Assembly: GCA_030770425.1 (NCBI GenBank)
Contig: JASJFT010000291.1
Coordinates: 1-47,591, forward strand
DNA from: Darksidea phi
Lineage: Eukaryota; Ascomycota; Dothideomycetes; Pleosporales; Lentitheciaceae
Length of the DNA: 47,591 bases
Reading direction: 5' to 3'
Shown in pieces: positions 11,339 to 21,929 of this stretch (within the stretch, counting starts at the first letter, position 1; every line of letters starts with the position of its first letter). Position numbers and translations under genes: made by a program. The notes below the pieces were generated by a model. That model searched no databases. It had not been told where the DNA came from and saw only the letters and a program-made list of their open reading frames with translations.

Positions 11339-11899
11339 TTGGTAAAAAGTTCGCTTCGAAAAAATCGTAAGAAACGTAGTATAGTACTATATAGTATAGT
11401 ATAAATTATATAAATATTTTATATTAGCTCGTATCTATAGTATATTTATTCTATATTTTTAATATTATTAAATATTAGTCTATATCTATAGTATACCCTT
11501 AATATCGTTTTATATTTACTTATATATATTATATACTTATATAATAATCTTTATACTATATATATATCTTATATAAGTACTAGTAAACTATTTAATATAT
11601 TATATTCTATTTATTAGATAAGTATTAGAACGTTCTATATTTATTTATATATATTATATACTTATATAATAGCCTCTATACTATATATATACCTTATATA
11701 AGTACTAGTAAACTATTTAATATATTATATTCTATTTATTAAATAAGTATTAGGGTATATTATTAATTTACTATATTATATTTTCGTTAAAATCTAAAAT
11801 AATAGATCTTAGCTTCTATCCTCGCCTCTAAATACTAGTAATAACGGACTACTTAGTATATATTATATTAAAGTATACTATTACGTATAGTATAACTAA
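11339..11899. other. AT-rich spacer without a recognised gene
   Basis: The spacer lies between the truncated minus-strand gypsy and the first pogo element. It contains a tandem duplication (11511-11760, listed separately) and otherwise only TA-rich sequence. I see no frame with family motifs. Confidence 0.6.
11511..11760. repeat. 125-bp tandem duplication, two units
   Basis: Unit 1 (11511-11635) and unit 2 (11636-about 11755) match almost base for base; the few differences that I see are mostly transitions. Both contain a run of TATATATTATATACTTATAT and end with AAGTATTAG. The unit does not resemble the 111-bp or ~99-bp families elsewhere in the window. Confidence 0.88.
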
Positions 11900-11901
11900 T
11901 A

Positions 11902-11946
11902 ATATATTTACTAGGTAAGCGGCTACTCTAAGCGAGCGGCTACTCT
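11902..11946 (+). repeat. Left terminal inverted repeat of pogo copy 1
   Basis: Matches the reverse complement of 13710-13754. Inside it the sequence GCGGCTACTC occurs twice with one-base variation (11919-11928 and 11936-11945), an internal direct repeat that may have been a transposase binding site. Confidence 0.9.
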
Positions 11947-12009
11947 TATTAACTTTTCGTAACGTATTACCTATTAACTCTTATAGCTTAACTAACTACT
12001 ATTCGATTA

Positions 12010-13660
12010 CTCTATAACGAAGTAGATATCTCCCTAGCTATCTTAGCTATTAATTAGAATTAAATCTAAACTATTAAATACGCTATAGCTACGTTTAACG
12101 TCCCCCGAATAATAGTTCGTCGCTAACGCGGTAGAATCGCTACGCGATACGATTACTAGCCTAAATTAAGAAGACTTTCTAAGCTAGAAAAGGAGGTAAT
12201 TATTAAGTATATACTCGACCTAGATTCGTAAGGATATACCCCTATACTAGAGACTATACGAGATATAGTAAATAGACTACTTACTATACGTAGTACTAAG
12301 TAAATAGGTAGAAACTAGCCTAGAAACTTCGTCTAGCGAACTAATAATATTAGAATATAATTTAATCGACTTTATAATTAATAGCGAGCTCTTTATAAGG
12401 ATTTTAATATTATTTAAATCTAGTTTAACTAAGTAGCGTATACTAAGACTACTTAGGGTATTACTAATTAGAATATTTATAACTTTAATAAAGCTAGCTT
12501 TATAATAGGTAAGATATTAGCGCGATTAATTATTACTAGCTTAGAGAGACGTAGGTAGACTAAAGCTATTTAGCTAGATAATCGCGAGTAGGTTACTATA
12601 ATATAAGGAATTAATACTACTAGGTAGACTATTCCGCCCTTCGTTATCTTCGCTAGTTAGTACTACCTCTTTATCTAGTATAAGGGTAATAATATACTAG
12701 GCGATTAGACTATTAGTATTAATAATAATAGCTAGATAAATAATAATCTAGGAGTTATCTAGCTAAAGTACTTTATTAGATATATAATAGATTGTAGAGT
12801 AAATACGTACTAGTTACTAATTCTTAATAGCTATAATAGTTATATCTTAAAGGAATTCTAGAATCTTTATAAGAAGAATAAAATCTATACTCTCTATATA
12901 CTAGCTTATTTATTATACCTCTTATAACTACTTAATATAGGCTATTTCTCGCCGTTAAAGCGCGCGTATAAGGATTAGATTAATAGTCTAATTTACGATT
13001 ATATTAGCTATATTATAAAATTTAAATTTCTATCTACCTTCCGTATAGTCTATAATAAGACTATTATAAAGAAGAATATCTATACGAGCTTTTAAGGCGC
13101 TAGTCTATTTTTATATAATCTAAAGGTAATAATCTCGAAGCTCGATATTAAGCTAAAGATATTATTATTAGTAGTCCTACTAGAGACTATATAAAAGGCT
13201 AGAATACTAAGTAACGCGCGCGAAGTAGAGGCTTAATTAATATTAATTCGTAAGCGCGTACGTAGATATAAGAGCTTATTACCTACTTCTATTATTATAG
13301 CTATTAATTAGCTAAGAAAAGGTACTAAGGTAATAGCTTATAAAGCTATACTTATACGCGAACGAATTACGAGCCTAGAGAAGATAATTAAGACCGTTAT
13401 AACGCGTAGAGCGTATAAAAAGAAGAGGATCTAGAAGTAGGACGTCCTAATTAAGATAAAGAGGAAGGCTATTATTATTTAAAAGACTACTAAGTAGTAG
13501 TAAAAGAACGAAAGATATTAAGTTATTACGTAATTAGATATAAGCTAATAGACTTTAGTACGCTATATATACTATAGAGAACTTAAATATAACTTATAAA
13601 CGTATAAGAAGCCTACTATAAATACTACTTAATTAATTACTAGTACTATTTTAATAGAAT
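12010..13660 (+). pseudogene. Pogo-type DDE transposase, copy 1 (inactivated)
   Basis: A frame without indels spans about 540 codons. N-terminal helix-turn-helix: A-T-F-N-V-P-R-x-x-V-R-R at about 12085-12120, followed by a CENP-B-type HTH with I-L-D-L-D-S and G-Y-T-P ahead of R-N-F-V at about 12320. DDE_1 core: Y-N-F-N-K-A (original FDEA) with the first catalytic residue at 12487-12489; L-L-I-L-N-S (original L-I-x-D-G-H) at 12826-12828; and L-L-N-I-G-Y-F-S-P-L-K (original P-L-D-V-G) at 12934-12936. All three catalytic Asp codons are now AAT. A basic, helical C terminus follows from about 13250. Transposase of this family cuts and pastes at TA; this copy is dead. Confidence 0.92.
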
Positions 13661-13709
13661 TCTAATATATTATTAAACTACGTAGCTTTTTATATATAAA
13701 AAGTTAATA

Positions 13710-13754
13710 AGGGTAGCTACTCGCTTAGAGTAGCCGCTTACCTAGTAAATATAT
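13710..13754 (-). repeat. Right terminal inverted repeat of pogo copy 1
   Basis: Reverse complement of the left terminus apart from a few transitions. It is followed directly by the TA duplication at 13755-13756. Confidence 0.9.
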
Positions 13755-13756
13755 TA

Positions 13757-14114
13757 AAAGTTATTAAAATTATAAACTCTTTATATATCTAAGTCCTATA
13801 AAAGAAGTCTATAACTAGATAGTTAAATATAAGTACTAGTATATTAGCTACTATTCTACTAGACGTTAGTAGTTAAAGTATAGGAGGTCGCGTTATAGAA
13901 TCTTATAATATAAAAGTATAATATAATATTTAAATAAGTAGTAGCTATTACGTCGTTAAACTTATAGATATAAATCCTATACTTTTATTATAAAAGAGAC
14001 TATTATTAAAAATTATACCTTATAAGATACTAATATACCTAGTTCTAAGAGTAAGATATTCTAGATTATAAGAACTAGTAATAGTTTAGCTCTAAGGTAG
14101 AATAAATATATATA
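13757..14114. other. Spacer without a recognised gene
   Basis: Short AT-rich stretch between pogo copy 1 and the 176-bp repeats. I see a few CpG-containing words but no frame with known motifs. Confidence 0.5.
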
Positions 14115-14460
14115 GTAGTAATAAGAAGCTTACTATTTATATAAACCTTATATAGCTAAAGAGAATATAATCTTTTAAGTATACTAGTATAGATATTCTT
14201 AAGTAAAATAATCTACTTCTAGGTCTTATATATATTGAATATATAGTCTATCTAAAGAGTAGATAGAAGATTAATATTATTTTATATATAGTAATAATAA
14301 AAAGCTTACTATTTATATAAGCCTTATATAGCTAAAAAGAATATAATCTTTTAAGTATACTAGTATAGATATTCTTAAATAGAATAATCTACTCTTAGGT
14401 CTTATATATATTAAATACGTAATCTATCTAAAGAGTAAATAGAAGATTAATATTATTTTC
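14115..14460. repeat. 176-bp tandem repeat, two units
   Basis: Units at 14115-14290 and 14291-14460 share long identical blocks, such as the 20-base stretch beginning AAGCTTACTATTTATATAA and a stretch ending AGAAGATTAATATTATTTT. Differences are scattered transitions; unit 1 keeps a TpG (14236-14237) where unit 2 has TA. Confidence 0.9.
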
Positions 14461-14552
14461 TACTTAGATAAATTATACTAACTACTAGACTATTTTATAA
14501 TCTACTAGAGGGGTTTATAGAAATCTCTTAAGGTCTAGTACTATTTAGTAAA

Positions 14553-14646
14553 ATAGACTATATTTATATTAATCTATAAGCTCTATAAGCTTATTATTAC
14601 TTAATACTCTTTATAGAGCTTATAGATTAATATAAATATAGTCTAT
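14553..14646. repeat. Perfect 36-bp inverted repeat with 22-bp loop
   Basis: Arms 14553-14588 and 14611-14646 are exact reverse complements over 36 bases; the arm contains ATTAATCTATAAGCTCTATA. The loop is 14589-14610. The strength of the pairing stands out in a region where other repeat pairs have drifted by transitions. Confidence 0.95.
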
Positions 14647-14872
14647 CTTAAAGAATATTTTTATTTTCTTATTATAGTCTTTTAATAATACTTTATATAT
14701 ACCTTCTAACGATTATCTTTTATTTTTAAACTAGTAGACTAGGTACTTAAAAAAATAATAAGTCTCTTATTCTAAATCTAGATTCTAGTTATAGAGAAAA
14801 GATATAGTTAGAAGAAATATAGTATACTTTTCTTTTAGCTCGAGATAGTATAGTTTAATATACTTCTTATAG

Positions 14873-15125
14873 AGTAGAAGATAATAAAATATTATCTTAA
14901 AGAGTATATCCTTTAAACTTTTTATAAACTTTAGACTTAGTTTATTAACTTAGATTTACTTAAATATTCTATTAATAAGAGTTAGAAAGGGTATTATATC
15001 TTTTATAAGATAGAAGATAATAGAGTACTATCTTAAAGAACGAATCTTTAGACCTTCTATAAGCTTTAGACTTAGTTTATTAACTTAGATTTACTTAATT
15101 ATTTTATTAATAAGAGTTAAAGAGA
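14873..15125. repeat. 135-bp tandem repeat, two units
   Basis: The block TAGACTTAGTTTATTAAC occurs at 14932 and 15067 with matching flanks, giving a period of 135 bp. Units differ by transitions and a few small changes. Confidence 0.85.
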
Positions 15126-15154
15126 ATATAGACTTAGTTTATATTAGTCGATTC

Positions 15155-15645
15155 TTTAGAATTCTACTATATATAATAGTATACTTTAATATAATATATA
15201 CTAAGTAGTCTACTATTACTAGTACTTAAAGATAAGAATAGAAGTAATAGGTCTATAAAGTCTAGATTAGAATTATATTATATACGATAGTATACTTTAA
15301 TATAATATATACTAAGTAGTTCGTTATTACTAGTACTTAGAGGTAAAAATAGAAGTAATAGATTTATAAAGTTTAGATTAGAATTATACTATATATAATA
15401 GTATACTTTAATATAATATATACTAAGTAGTCTACTATTATTAGTACTTAAAGGTAAGAATAAAAGTAATAGGTTTATAAAGTCTAGATTAGAATTATAC
15501 TATATATAATAGTATACTTTAATATAATATATATTAAGTAGTCTACTATTATTAATACTTAAAGGTAAAGATAGAAGCTAAAGGTCTATAAAGTTTAGAT
15601 TAGAATTATACTATATATAATAGTATACTTTAATACTATATATAC
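15155..15645. repeat. 111-bp tandem array, locus 1
   Basis: The core ATAGTATACTTTAATA recurs at an exact spacing of 111 bp (ATACTTTA at 15181, 15292, 15403, 15514 and 15625), giving four full units and a partial one. Each core contains the inverted repeat TATACTAT / ATAGTATA around a short AT spacer. The same array, in the same orientation and with the same period, is found at 33030-33535. Arrays of short repeats next to the ends are typical of CACTA-like DNA transposons; here that is an inference from context. Confidence 0.93.
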
Positions 15646-16704
15646 TAACTATTATTAGCTATAATAATCTTACTCTAATTAGTTAATTATATCTTACTAA
15701 GATAGGTCTTCCGAATAAAAGAGTAGATAGTCTACGTAGTATTACTAATTATAATATAGATAATAACGATTCTATAGTTAGTAATAGTAGTAGAATTATC
15801 TAATAGTATTATATATACTATTTTACTAGTTATTAAGTTACCTCTAATCGAGTTAATAAACTTATTAATAGACGCTTATTAAGAGTTAAGTAATTATTAG
15901 ACTTAGACTTTATAGAAGGGTTAAGATTATAATCCTTATAATAATAAATAAGAGAATTTTATACTTTATTAGTATACGACCTAGGTATAATAATAATAGT
16001 ACTACTTAATAATACTATAATTTACTATTATAAATAGTTATCTCTTTTAATAATCTACGTAATACCTTAGTAAGACTATATACTTTTATCTTTTATTTAA
16101 CTTTTAGTTCTAAAGAAGATACGCGTTAATATAATATAAAGTAGTATTAATAAGAGTAGATTTATATAGATTACTAATATAGTAAGCCTCTACTATTTTA
16201 TTTATACTAATATTCTAATACTTTATTTTATTACTCTATACTTACGCGTTTATAAATAGAATATATTTATTAATAGAATATATCTATTTTCTTATTCTAT
16301 AAAACTTCTATCTAAAATATATTATATAGTACTATAGGTAAGTACTATAATAGATATATCTATAAATACTCTAGTCTAGAACTTATTATTAAAAATTCTT
16401 AATAATAAACTTATAGAGCCGCTAAAATAACCTAGTTAATATAATAATAGTACGGTACTAGGCTAAAAAACAAACCTAAGTTAATAAATATCTTTTTTTT
16501 TACTTATAGAATTAATTTTCCTTTAGAGTATCTTTACTCTCTTCTTTTTATACCCCTATACGCTTCTTTTTAGTCTAATTACTCCTAATTCATTACTACT
16601 AAAGGGTAGTAGAGACGTTAAATAGCCCTAATTAATTTTTAAGAGTAATAACTAGATTATAGAAGTACTAGTAATAGATTAATATATTATTATTTATAAT
16701 ATAC
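15646..16704 (+). other. Segment of the large repeat, copy I (partner 33540-34320)
   Basis: 15700-16000 matches 33895-34270 in the same orientation, most clearly around 15735-15925, with shared words such as ACTAATTATAATATA and TATATACTATTTTACT. I cannot assign a protein. The right part (16440-16600) holds two of the rare CpA sites (16471, 16591) and is less altered than its surroundings; no frame is recognised there. Confidence 0.6.
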
Positions 16705-16756
16705 TATTAGTTAGAGTATATATTATAGCTATTAGATATAATTTCTTTACTATAAT
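16705..16756. repeat. Fragment of the ~99-bp repeat, left of the chromovirus insertion
   Basis: This stretch reads ACTATTAG, then TTTCTTTACTATAAT, in the same order as the units at 24390 and 24489 (ACTATTAGC ... CTTCTTACTATAATTATT). It ends at the 5-bp target site of the chromovirus, whose other copy (24318) leads into the rest of the array. This identifies the array as the insertion site. Confidence 0.7.
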
Positions 16757-16926
16757 TATTAGATATCGGCCCTTAAGGGAGTTACCTAATAGTCTTATAT
16801 ATCTCTTAGGCGGATCGTACCCTAGAGGGATAGCGATTCGTCTCGTCTATATTAGAATACTACTATTTACTTCTAACTAGGGAACTTATCCTCTACATTA
16901 CCTTTTTAAGAACCTATTTTCTAATA
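16757..16926 (+). repeat. 5' LTR of the complete chromovirus
   Basis: 170 bp, beginning TATTAG and ending CTAATA, from the usual TG...CA termini after RIP. It differs from the 3' LTR by about 12 transitions and no transversion or indel. At 16896-16897 it has CpA where the 3' LTR keeps CpG, a change that must postdate insertion. The sequence right after it (16927-16945) contains TTCGAATCGCTCCC; a primer binding site should lie here but I cannot identify the tRNA. Confidence 0.93.
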
Positions 16927-16959
16927 TTCGAATCGCTCCCTATATAAGGTAGCCTAGAG

Positions 16960-18126
16960 TAACGAAGTTATCTAATACTACCGGAGTAAAGAACCAACGC
17001 CGCTAATACGGATAGTATTATTACTTAAGTATTATATTAGAGGTAGCGAATATCTTATACCCTAGCTTAATCCTATTTATTAATACTATTAGACTAAATA
17101 GCTAAAAATATTCTAGAAAGTCCTACTCTAGACTAGATTACGGCTGAACTCGCCTAACTACGTAAGTAGAAGTAAAATAAACTTAATAAGGCTATATTAG
17201 CCTAGCTACGCGAAGAATATAGATAATATAAGGTAGAAGACCTTATAGTAATCTAACTAGAGGTTATTCCTCCTATTAATACTTAAATAATAGCGCCGCC
17301 CTCTATAAATAGTCTTCTATACCCGAAGGATCCCTATATATTTATAAAGAAGGACCGTTAGGATTATAACCTTTAGGTAGTAGACTACGAGGTCTATTTT
17401 ATAGATAATCTATAAAACTTCCTTTAAGAGTATTAGAAGGTATCTTTTAATACTTATTATATTTCGGAAGAGCTTAAGACGTCCTAGAGGATAGAATAAT
17501 AATAATAACTAGCCCTTAACCCTATATAGGAACTAACTTAGGAACGATTATTAAAGAAGATACTAGATACCCTAGAAATAGAACTAAAAAGGAAGTAATA
17601 GGTAATAGAAGCCCTTAAAAATTATAAATAATACCCTTATTAAAGCTCTACTAACCTTCTTAACTATATAAGACCTCTCTAGGAGGAGATTAATTAGGTA
17701 TTTAAAAGTAATTAGGCCTTAGAGTTTTTTAACTACCTATTAGAGTAGATTAAGGATAATTTATTTTACTAGGACCTTAAAAGACGATTAAGCGTCTAAG
17801 ACTATAAAGAGATAGTTAATACGAGTTAATATCGCTATTAATATAAGTAGAAAAAGCCTAAGGCTAAACCTAAAGAAAAGAGGTAGAAATCTAACTAGGA
17901 AAATAATAAGGGCCTAACGAAGACCCTAAAAAAGTTTAAGCGGGGTAAAGAACGCCTATTAGGGTTTAAAAAGGACGCTAAACCTAATAGTAATACTACT
18001 AGTTCTAGAGTAGTCTATTACTACTATAATAAGTCTAAATATATAAAACCGGACTATAAAGTATTTAAAAAGACTAAGACGACTAAAAAAGAGGGGTTAG
18101 AAAAAGCTACGAGTCTAAAGAAATAA
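16960..18126 (+). pseudogene. gag: Gag of the complete chromovirus (inactivated)
   Basis: One frame is kept without indel from at least 17320 to 18060. The product starts with a polar helical part (L-D-x-I-T-A-E-L-A-x-L-R-K near 17125-17170, a likely coiled coil), continues with P-K-D-P-Y-x-F-x-K-K-D-R near 17320-17360 and a long capsid-like segment, then a Lys-rich region (17850-17970) and the zinc knuckle at 18016-18057. The knuckle has the exact C-x2-C-x4-H-x4-C spacing, but every Cys and His codon now encodes Tyr. Gag would have formed the particle and bound the RNA through the knuckle. Confidence 0.88.
18016..18057 (+). other. Former CCHC zinc knuckle, now all tyrosine
   Basis: The codons at 18016, 18025, 18040 and 18055 are TAT; TGT/CAT/TGC-type codons become TAT/TAC by RIP. 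The spacing 2-4-4 and the I-K-P-D between the last two positions leave little doubt about the original motif. Confidence 0.9.
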
Positions 18127-21100
18127 TCTTTACTCTTTTAGTCTATATAGACCTCGTTAAGGAGATACTTAGAAAAGATCTAAGCTAATTATATAACGTA
18201 CTTTACCTAAAGCCTACGAAATTACTAACTATTCCTATAATAATTAAGTCTAAAGATCTAGAGATACTTATTAACCTAGGGTTATAGTTTAATCTTCTAT
18301 TAGCTAAAGTCGCTAAGAAGATAGACTTAATAGTAGAACCCTTACCTAAACTCCTTATAGAGGTAGCTAATAGGTCTACTATAATAGTATACGGAGTAAC
18401 TATTATTAATATATATATTAAGGATATCTATAGACGTATTTAGATATATAATTTATTATTTATAGTTATAGACCTTAATTAATATCCTATATACTTAGGA
18501 ATACCGTAGATTAAAGTTTATAACCTAAAATTAAATTTTATAACGAGGTAAATATAGTATTAGGAAATGTTAGATAAATCTACTAGCTAGTACTAGAAGA
18601 TAACGACTAAATCTACTAAAGAGTTTAATAAAACGGTAAGAAGTCCCTTAGTAGATATTTATACCGTTATTATCTATAATTCGGCCCTTTTAGACGTAGT
18701 TTAAAGCCTACCAACCTACTAGTCTAAACGTTATATCGATATAGTAGATATAGGATTAAAAGACTCTATAACGGAGCTTCCGGACTATAGGCCTTACGAT
18801 CTAAGTATAAATCTAGAACCTAAAGGGGTTCTACCTTATTAACTATTATATAACCTCTTAGCCTTAGAATTAGAGGTATTAAGGAAGTATATTAATAAGT
18901 ATCTAGCTAGAGGCTAGATTAGGCGCTTAAAGTCCCCTACTAGAATACTAATTCTCTTTATAAAGAAGAAAGATAGTAGCTTAAGACTATATATAGACTA
19001 TAGAGGTTTAAATAAAATTACGATTAAAAATTATAGTCCTTTACCTCTAATCTAAAAATCTTTAAAATATTTAGTCTAGATAAGGTAGTTTACTAAGCTT
19101 AACTTAAGCGAAGCTTACTACTAGGTCTAAATAAGGAAAGGGGACGAATAGAAGACTACCTTTTAGATATATTATAGGTATTTTAAATATATAGTAATAC
19201 CTTTTAAACTAATAAACGCCCCGGCTATCTTCTAGACCTATATTAACTATATTCTAGTAGGACTAATAGATATAATATATATCGTATACCTCGACGATAT
19301 TTTAATCTTCTCCGATACGGAGGAGGAATATAAGGTATATATTTAGAAAGTATTATAGAGATTATATAAAGTAAAACTTTTCTATAATCTAAAGAAGTAT
19401 AAATAGTATACTAGATCTATAGAATATCTAGGGTATCTAATTATACCTAAAGGAATCTTAATAGACCTAAAAAAGATTAAAACTATTTAAGAATAGCCTA
19501 TACCCTATATTATACGCGATATTCGCGTATTTATCGGCTTTATAAACTATTATTATCGTTTTATTAATAGATTTAATTAAAAAGTACTTTTACTTATCTA
19601 AATAATATAAAAGGCGCTTAGAGCTACCTAAGCCGGGCGAGTTATAAGAAGGGAGAAAAGCTAACCCCTAGATATAGGTTTAGAGGGAAGAAAGGTATAG
19701 AATAAGCTAAAAGGCTTATTTACTACGATACTAATCCTTACTTATTTTAAGAGGGGACGAGAAACTAAGGTAGAGATTAACGTCTTAGAAGGTATAATTA
19801 TAAATATATTAAGCTAATTAGTACCTAATAGTAATAAAAAGGTCTAATAGAGGCCTATTAACTTTTATTTAAGAAAATTAGTCGTAGCTAAGTATAATTA
19901 TAATATATACGACTAAGAACTTCTTATAATTATTAAAAGTTTAACCTATTAGAGATATTACCTTAATAGATAGTTTTTTAAAGTATTTACGAACTATAAT
20001 AACCTAAAATAGTTTATAGAGATAAAATCTCTTAATTAATATTAAGTCTATTCCTATTTAGTACTATCGAAGTTCGATTTCGTTATTAAATACTAATCGA
20101 AATCTATAAACCTAATAAATAGACCTTTACGTCGACCTAATTATATTATAGAGGTAAAAGAACTAGTATAAAAATAAAATAAGTTTTTTATTAAGCTAAT
20201 ATAAGATTTACTAAGTAGGAGTCTATAAAAGACTAGTACTCTTATTATTACTATTACGCGAGCTATAATAGCCTAAGAAAAAACTAATAAAATAAAAAGG
20301 GCTATTTATTACTTTTAATATAAAGACTTAGCTTAGAAGGAGATAAAATACTATTAAGAGACGTTAGCGAGGAAGAAAGAAGATAACTTAGAAATAAAGG
20401 AGAACTTTAATAACCTAGATAACTTAATAGGCGTTAAGAGCGACCTTAATAAAGAGTCGAAGGTAAATAAAGATATAGAAACTCCTATAGGCCCTAAAGG
20501 TAATAAAACGTACTAAAATAGACCTAAACGCCTTATAATAATAGAAGAAATAGCTATAGTAATCTAAGAGTACTATAATACTCCTCTATCTAACTATTTC
20601 GGTATAATAAGGATATTAGCTAAGCTATAGAGAAAATATATATAAACTAGGATAATAGAAATAATAAGAAAGTACGTCTACGACTATATATATTATAATA
20701 AAGTAGTCGTCCGTCGTTATAAACTATATAATCTATTATAACTATTACTAATCTCTAGTAGCCCTTAGTAAGAGGTTATAATAGATTTTATTATTAAACT
20801 ACTCTTAAGTAAAAATAATAGGGTAGTATATAATACTATTCTAGTTATAGTATATTATTTCTCTAAAATAGTATACTATATCCTAGCGCGAAGTAATTAG
20901 GATGGTATCGATTTAGTCTAAGCCTAGATTCGTAAGATTATCCGATTATATAGTACTTCTACTATAGTTCTATCTAATTAAGGCCTAATTATAAATACGA
21001 AGTATTAGAACTCTTTTAATTACTATTTAAACTTAAAAAGGGTCCTTACTTCTATATACTATCTATAAACTAATAGTTAAACTAAAAGGTAGAACTAAAT

Positions 21101-21659
21101 ACTAGAATAATATCTAAGATACTATTATTACGTTAAATAAGATAATTAGGTACTATAGATATTCTTAGTAGAGTTTACGTATAATAATAGTATATATTCG
21201 ACTATAAAGTAAATACTATTCTATATCTATTATAGATTTATACTATAAGGCGTAGATTAGCCTATTTAGCTACTCGGTAACGGAGAATCGCCCCGTAGGT
21301 ACGTAATAGCTACTAGATTAATTAAGATTAGGGCTAAATATACCCGAAAACTTAAGGTTATTAACGAATACTAATAATAACTCTAAAATAAGAAAAGAAT
21401 ACCCCTTAAACTAGAGATAGAGGACTAAGTATACGTTTTAACGTACTACTTTAGGTCTTATTACCTAAAAAAGAAATTAGACTAGAAATACTTAGGCCTA
21501 GGTATAGTAATAGAAAAAATTAGAATAGTAGTCTACCGAATAGACCTACTAGGTATCCTAAATATCTATCCGGTCTTTTATATATCCCTACTAGAACTAT
21601 ATAACCTAAAGGAATCGCTACTATATTTAGAAGGCCTAGTTATAGATATACTCTAATAA

Positions 21660-21785
21660 GTAGGAGATAATATCTACGAAATTAATAAATTAATTAATAG
21701 AGAACGAGATAAAGATAGAAATTAGTATTATCTAGTTTCTTAGAAAGGTTACCTACTAGAAGAGAACTCTTAGGAACCTAGTATA
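21660..21785 (+). pseudogene. Chromodomain of the complete chromovirus
   Basis: The frame reads I-Y-E-I-N-K-L-I-x-R-E-R-D-K-D-R-N-x-Y-Y-L-V-S-x-K-G-Y-L-L-E-E-N, then a stop in place of Trp and E-P. This is the core W/Y-Y-L-V-x-W-K-G-Y ... E-N-T/S-W-E-P of the domain, lacking only the Trp codons. It lies about 100 codons after the integrase core. Confidence 0.9.
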
Positions 21786-21893
21786 AATATAAGTAGAAAT
21801 ACGCTTAAAATATTCTATTTAAAGAAAGGAATTACTCTAAGATACTAAAAGATATCTAAAAAGTCTAAAAAATAACTACTAGGTCGTTAGTTA

Positions 21894-21914
21894 CTAAGAA
21901 GGGGGATAGTAATA
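21894..21914 (+). other. Inner polypurine-tract-like sequence
   Basis: The sequence AAGAAGGGGGATAG closely resembles the true tract next to the 3' LTR (24132-24147). It lies at the end of pol, where the polypurine tract of a compact chromovirus would be. The pair brackets the extra 2.2-kb segment. Confidence 0.6.
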
Positions 21915-21929
21915 AACGGAAAAGTCTAT

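Larger units (their letters stand above)
11902..13754 (+). mobile_element. Complete Fot1/pogo-type element, copy 1
   Basis: The element is 1,853 bp, bounded by terminal inverted repeats and a TA target duplication (11900-11901 and 13755-13756). The left terminus starts ATATATTTACTAGGTAAGCG; the right end is its reverse complement, extending over about 45 bp. Copy 2 (24595-26447) has exactly the same length and the same ends, which fixes the borders. The size, TA target and a single DDE_1 transposase frame are typical of the fungal Fot1/pogo group of Tc1-mariner elements. It keeps more CpG than the surroundings. Confidence 0.95.

Noticed and set aside
14101..15650. CRISPR array
   Set aside because: The repeats are long tandem units (111, 135, 176 bp) without short repeats and unique spacers, and no cas genes are present.
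16927..16960. TTCGAATC after the 5' LTR as a tRNA gene fragment or T-loop
   Set aside because: No acceptor, D-arm or anticodon arm surrounds it; it lies where a primer binding site is expected but the match is too short to name a tRNA.
19287..19298. Intact RT site as a sign of an active retrotransposon
   Set aside because: The same pol has many stops at former Gln and Trp codons, its protease and zinc knuckle are lost, and gag has no start codon.
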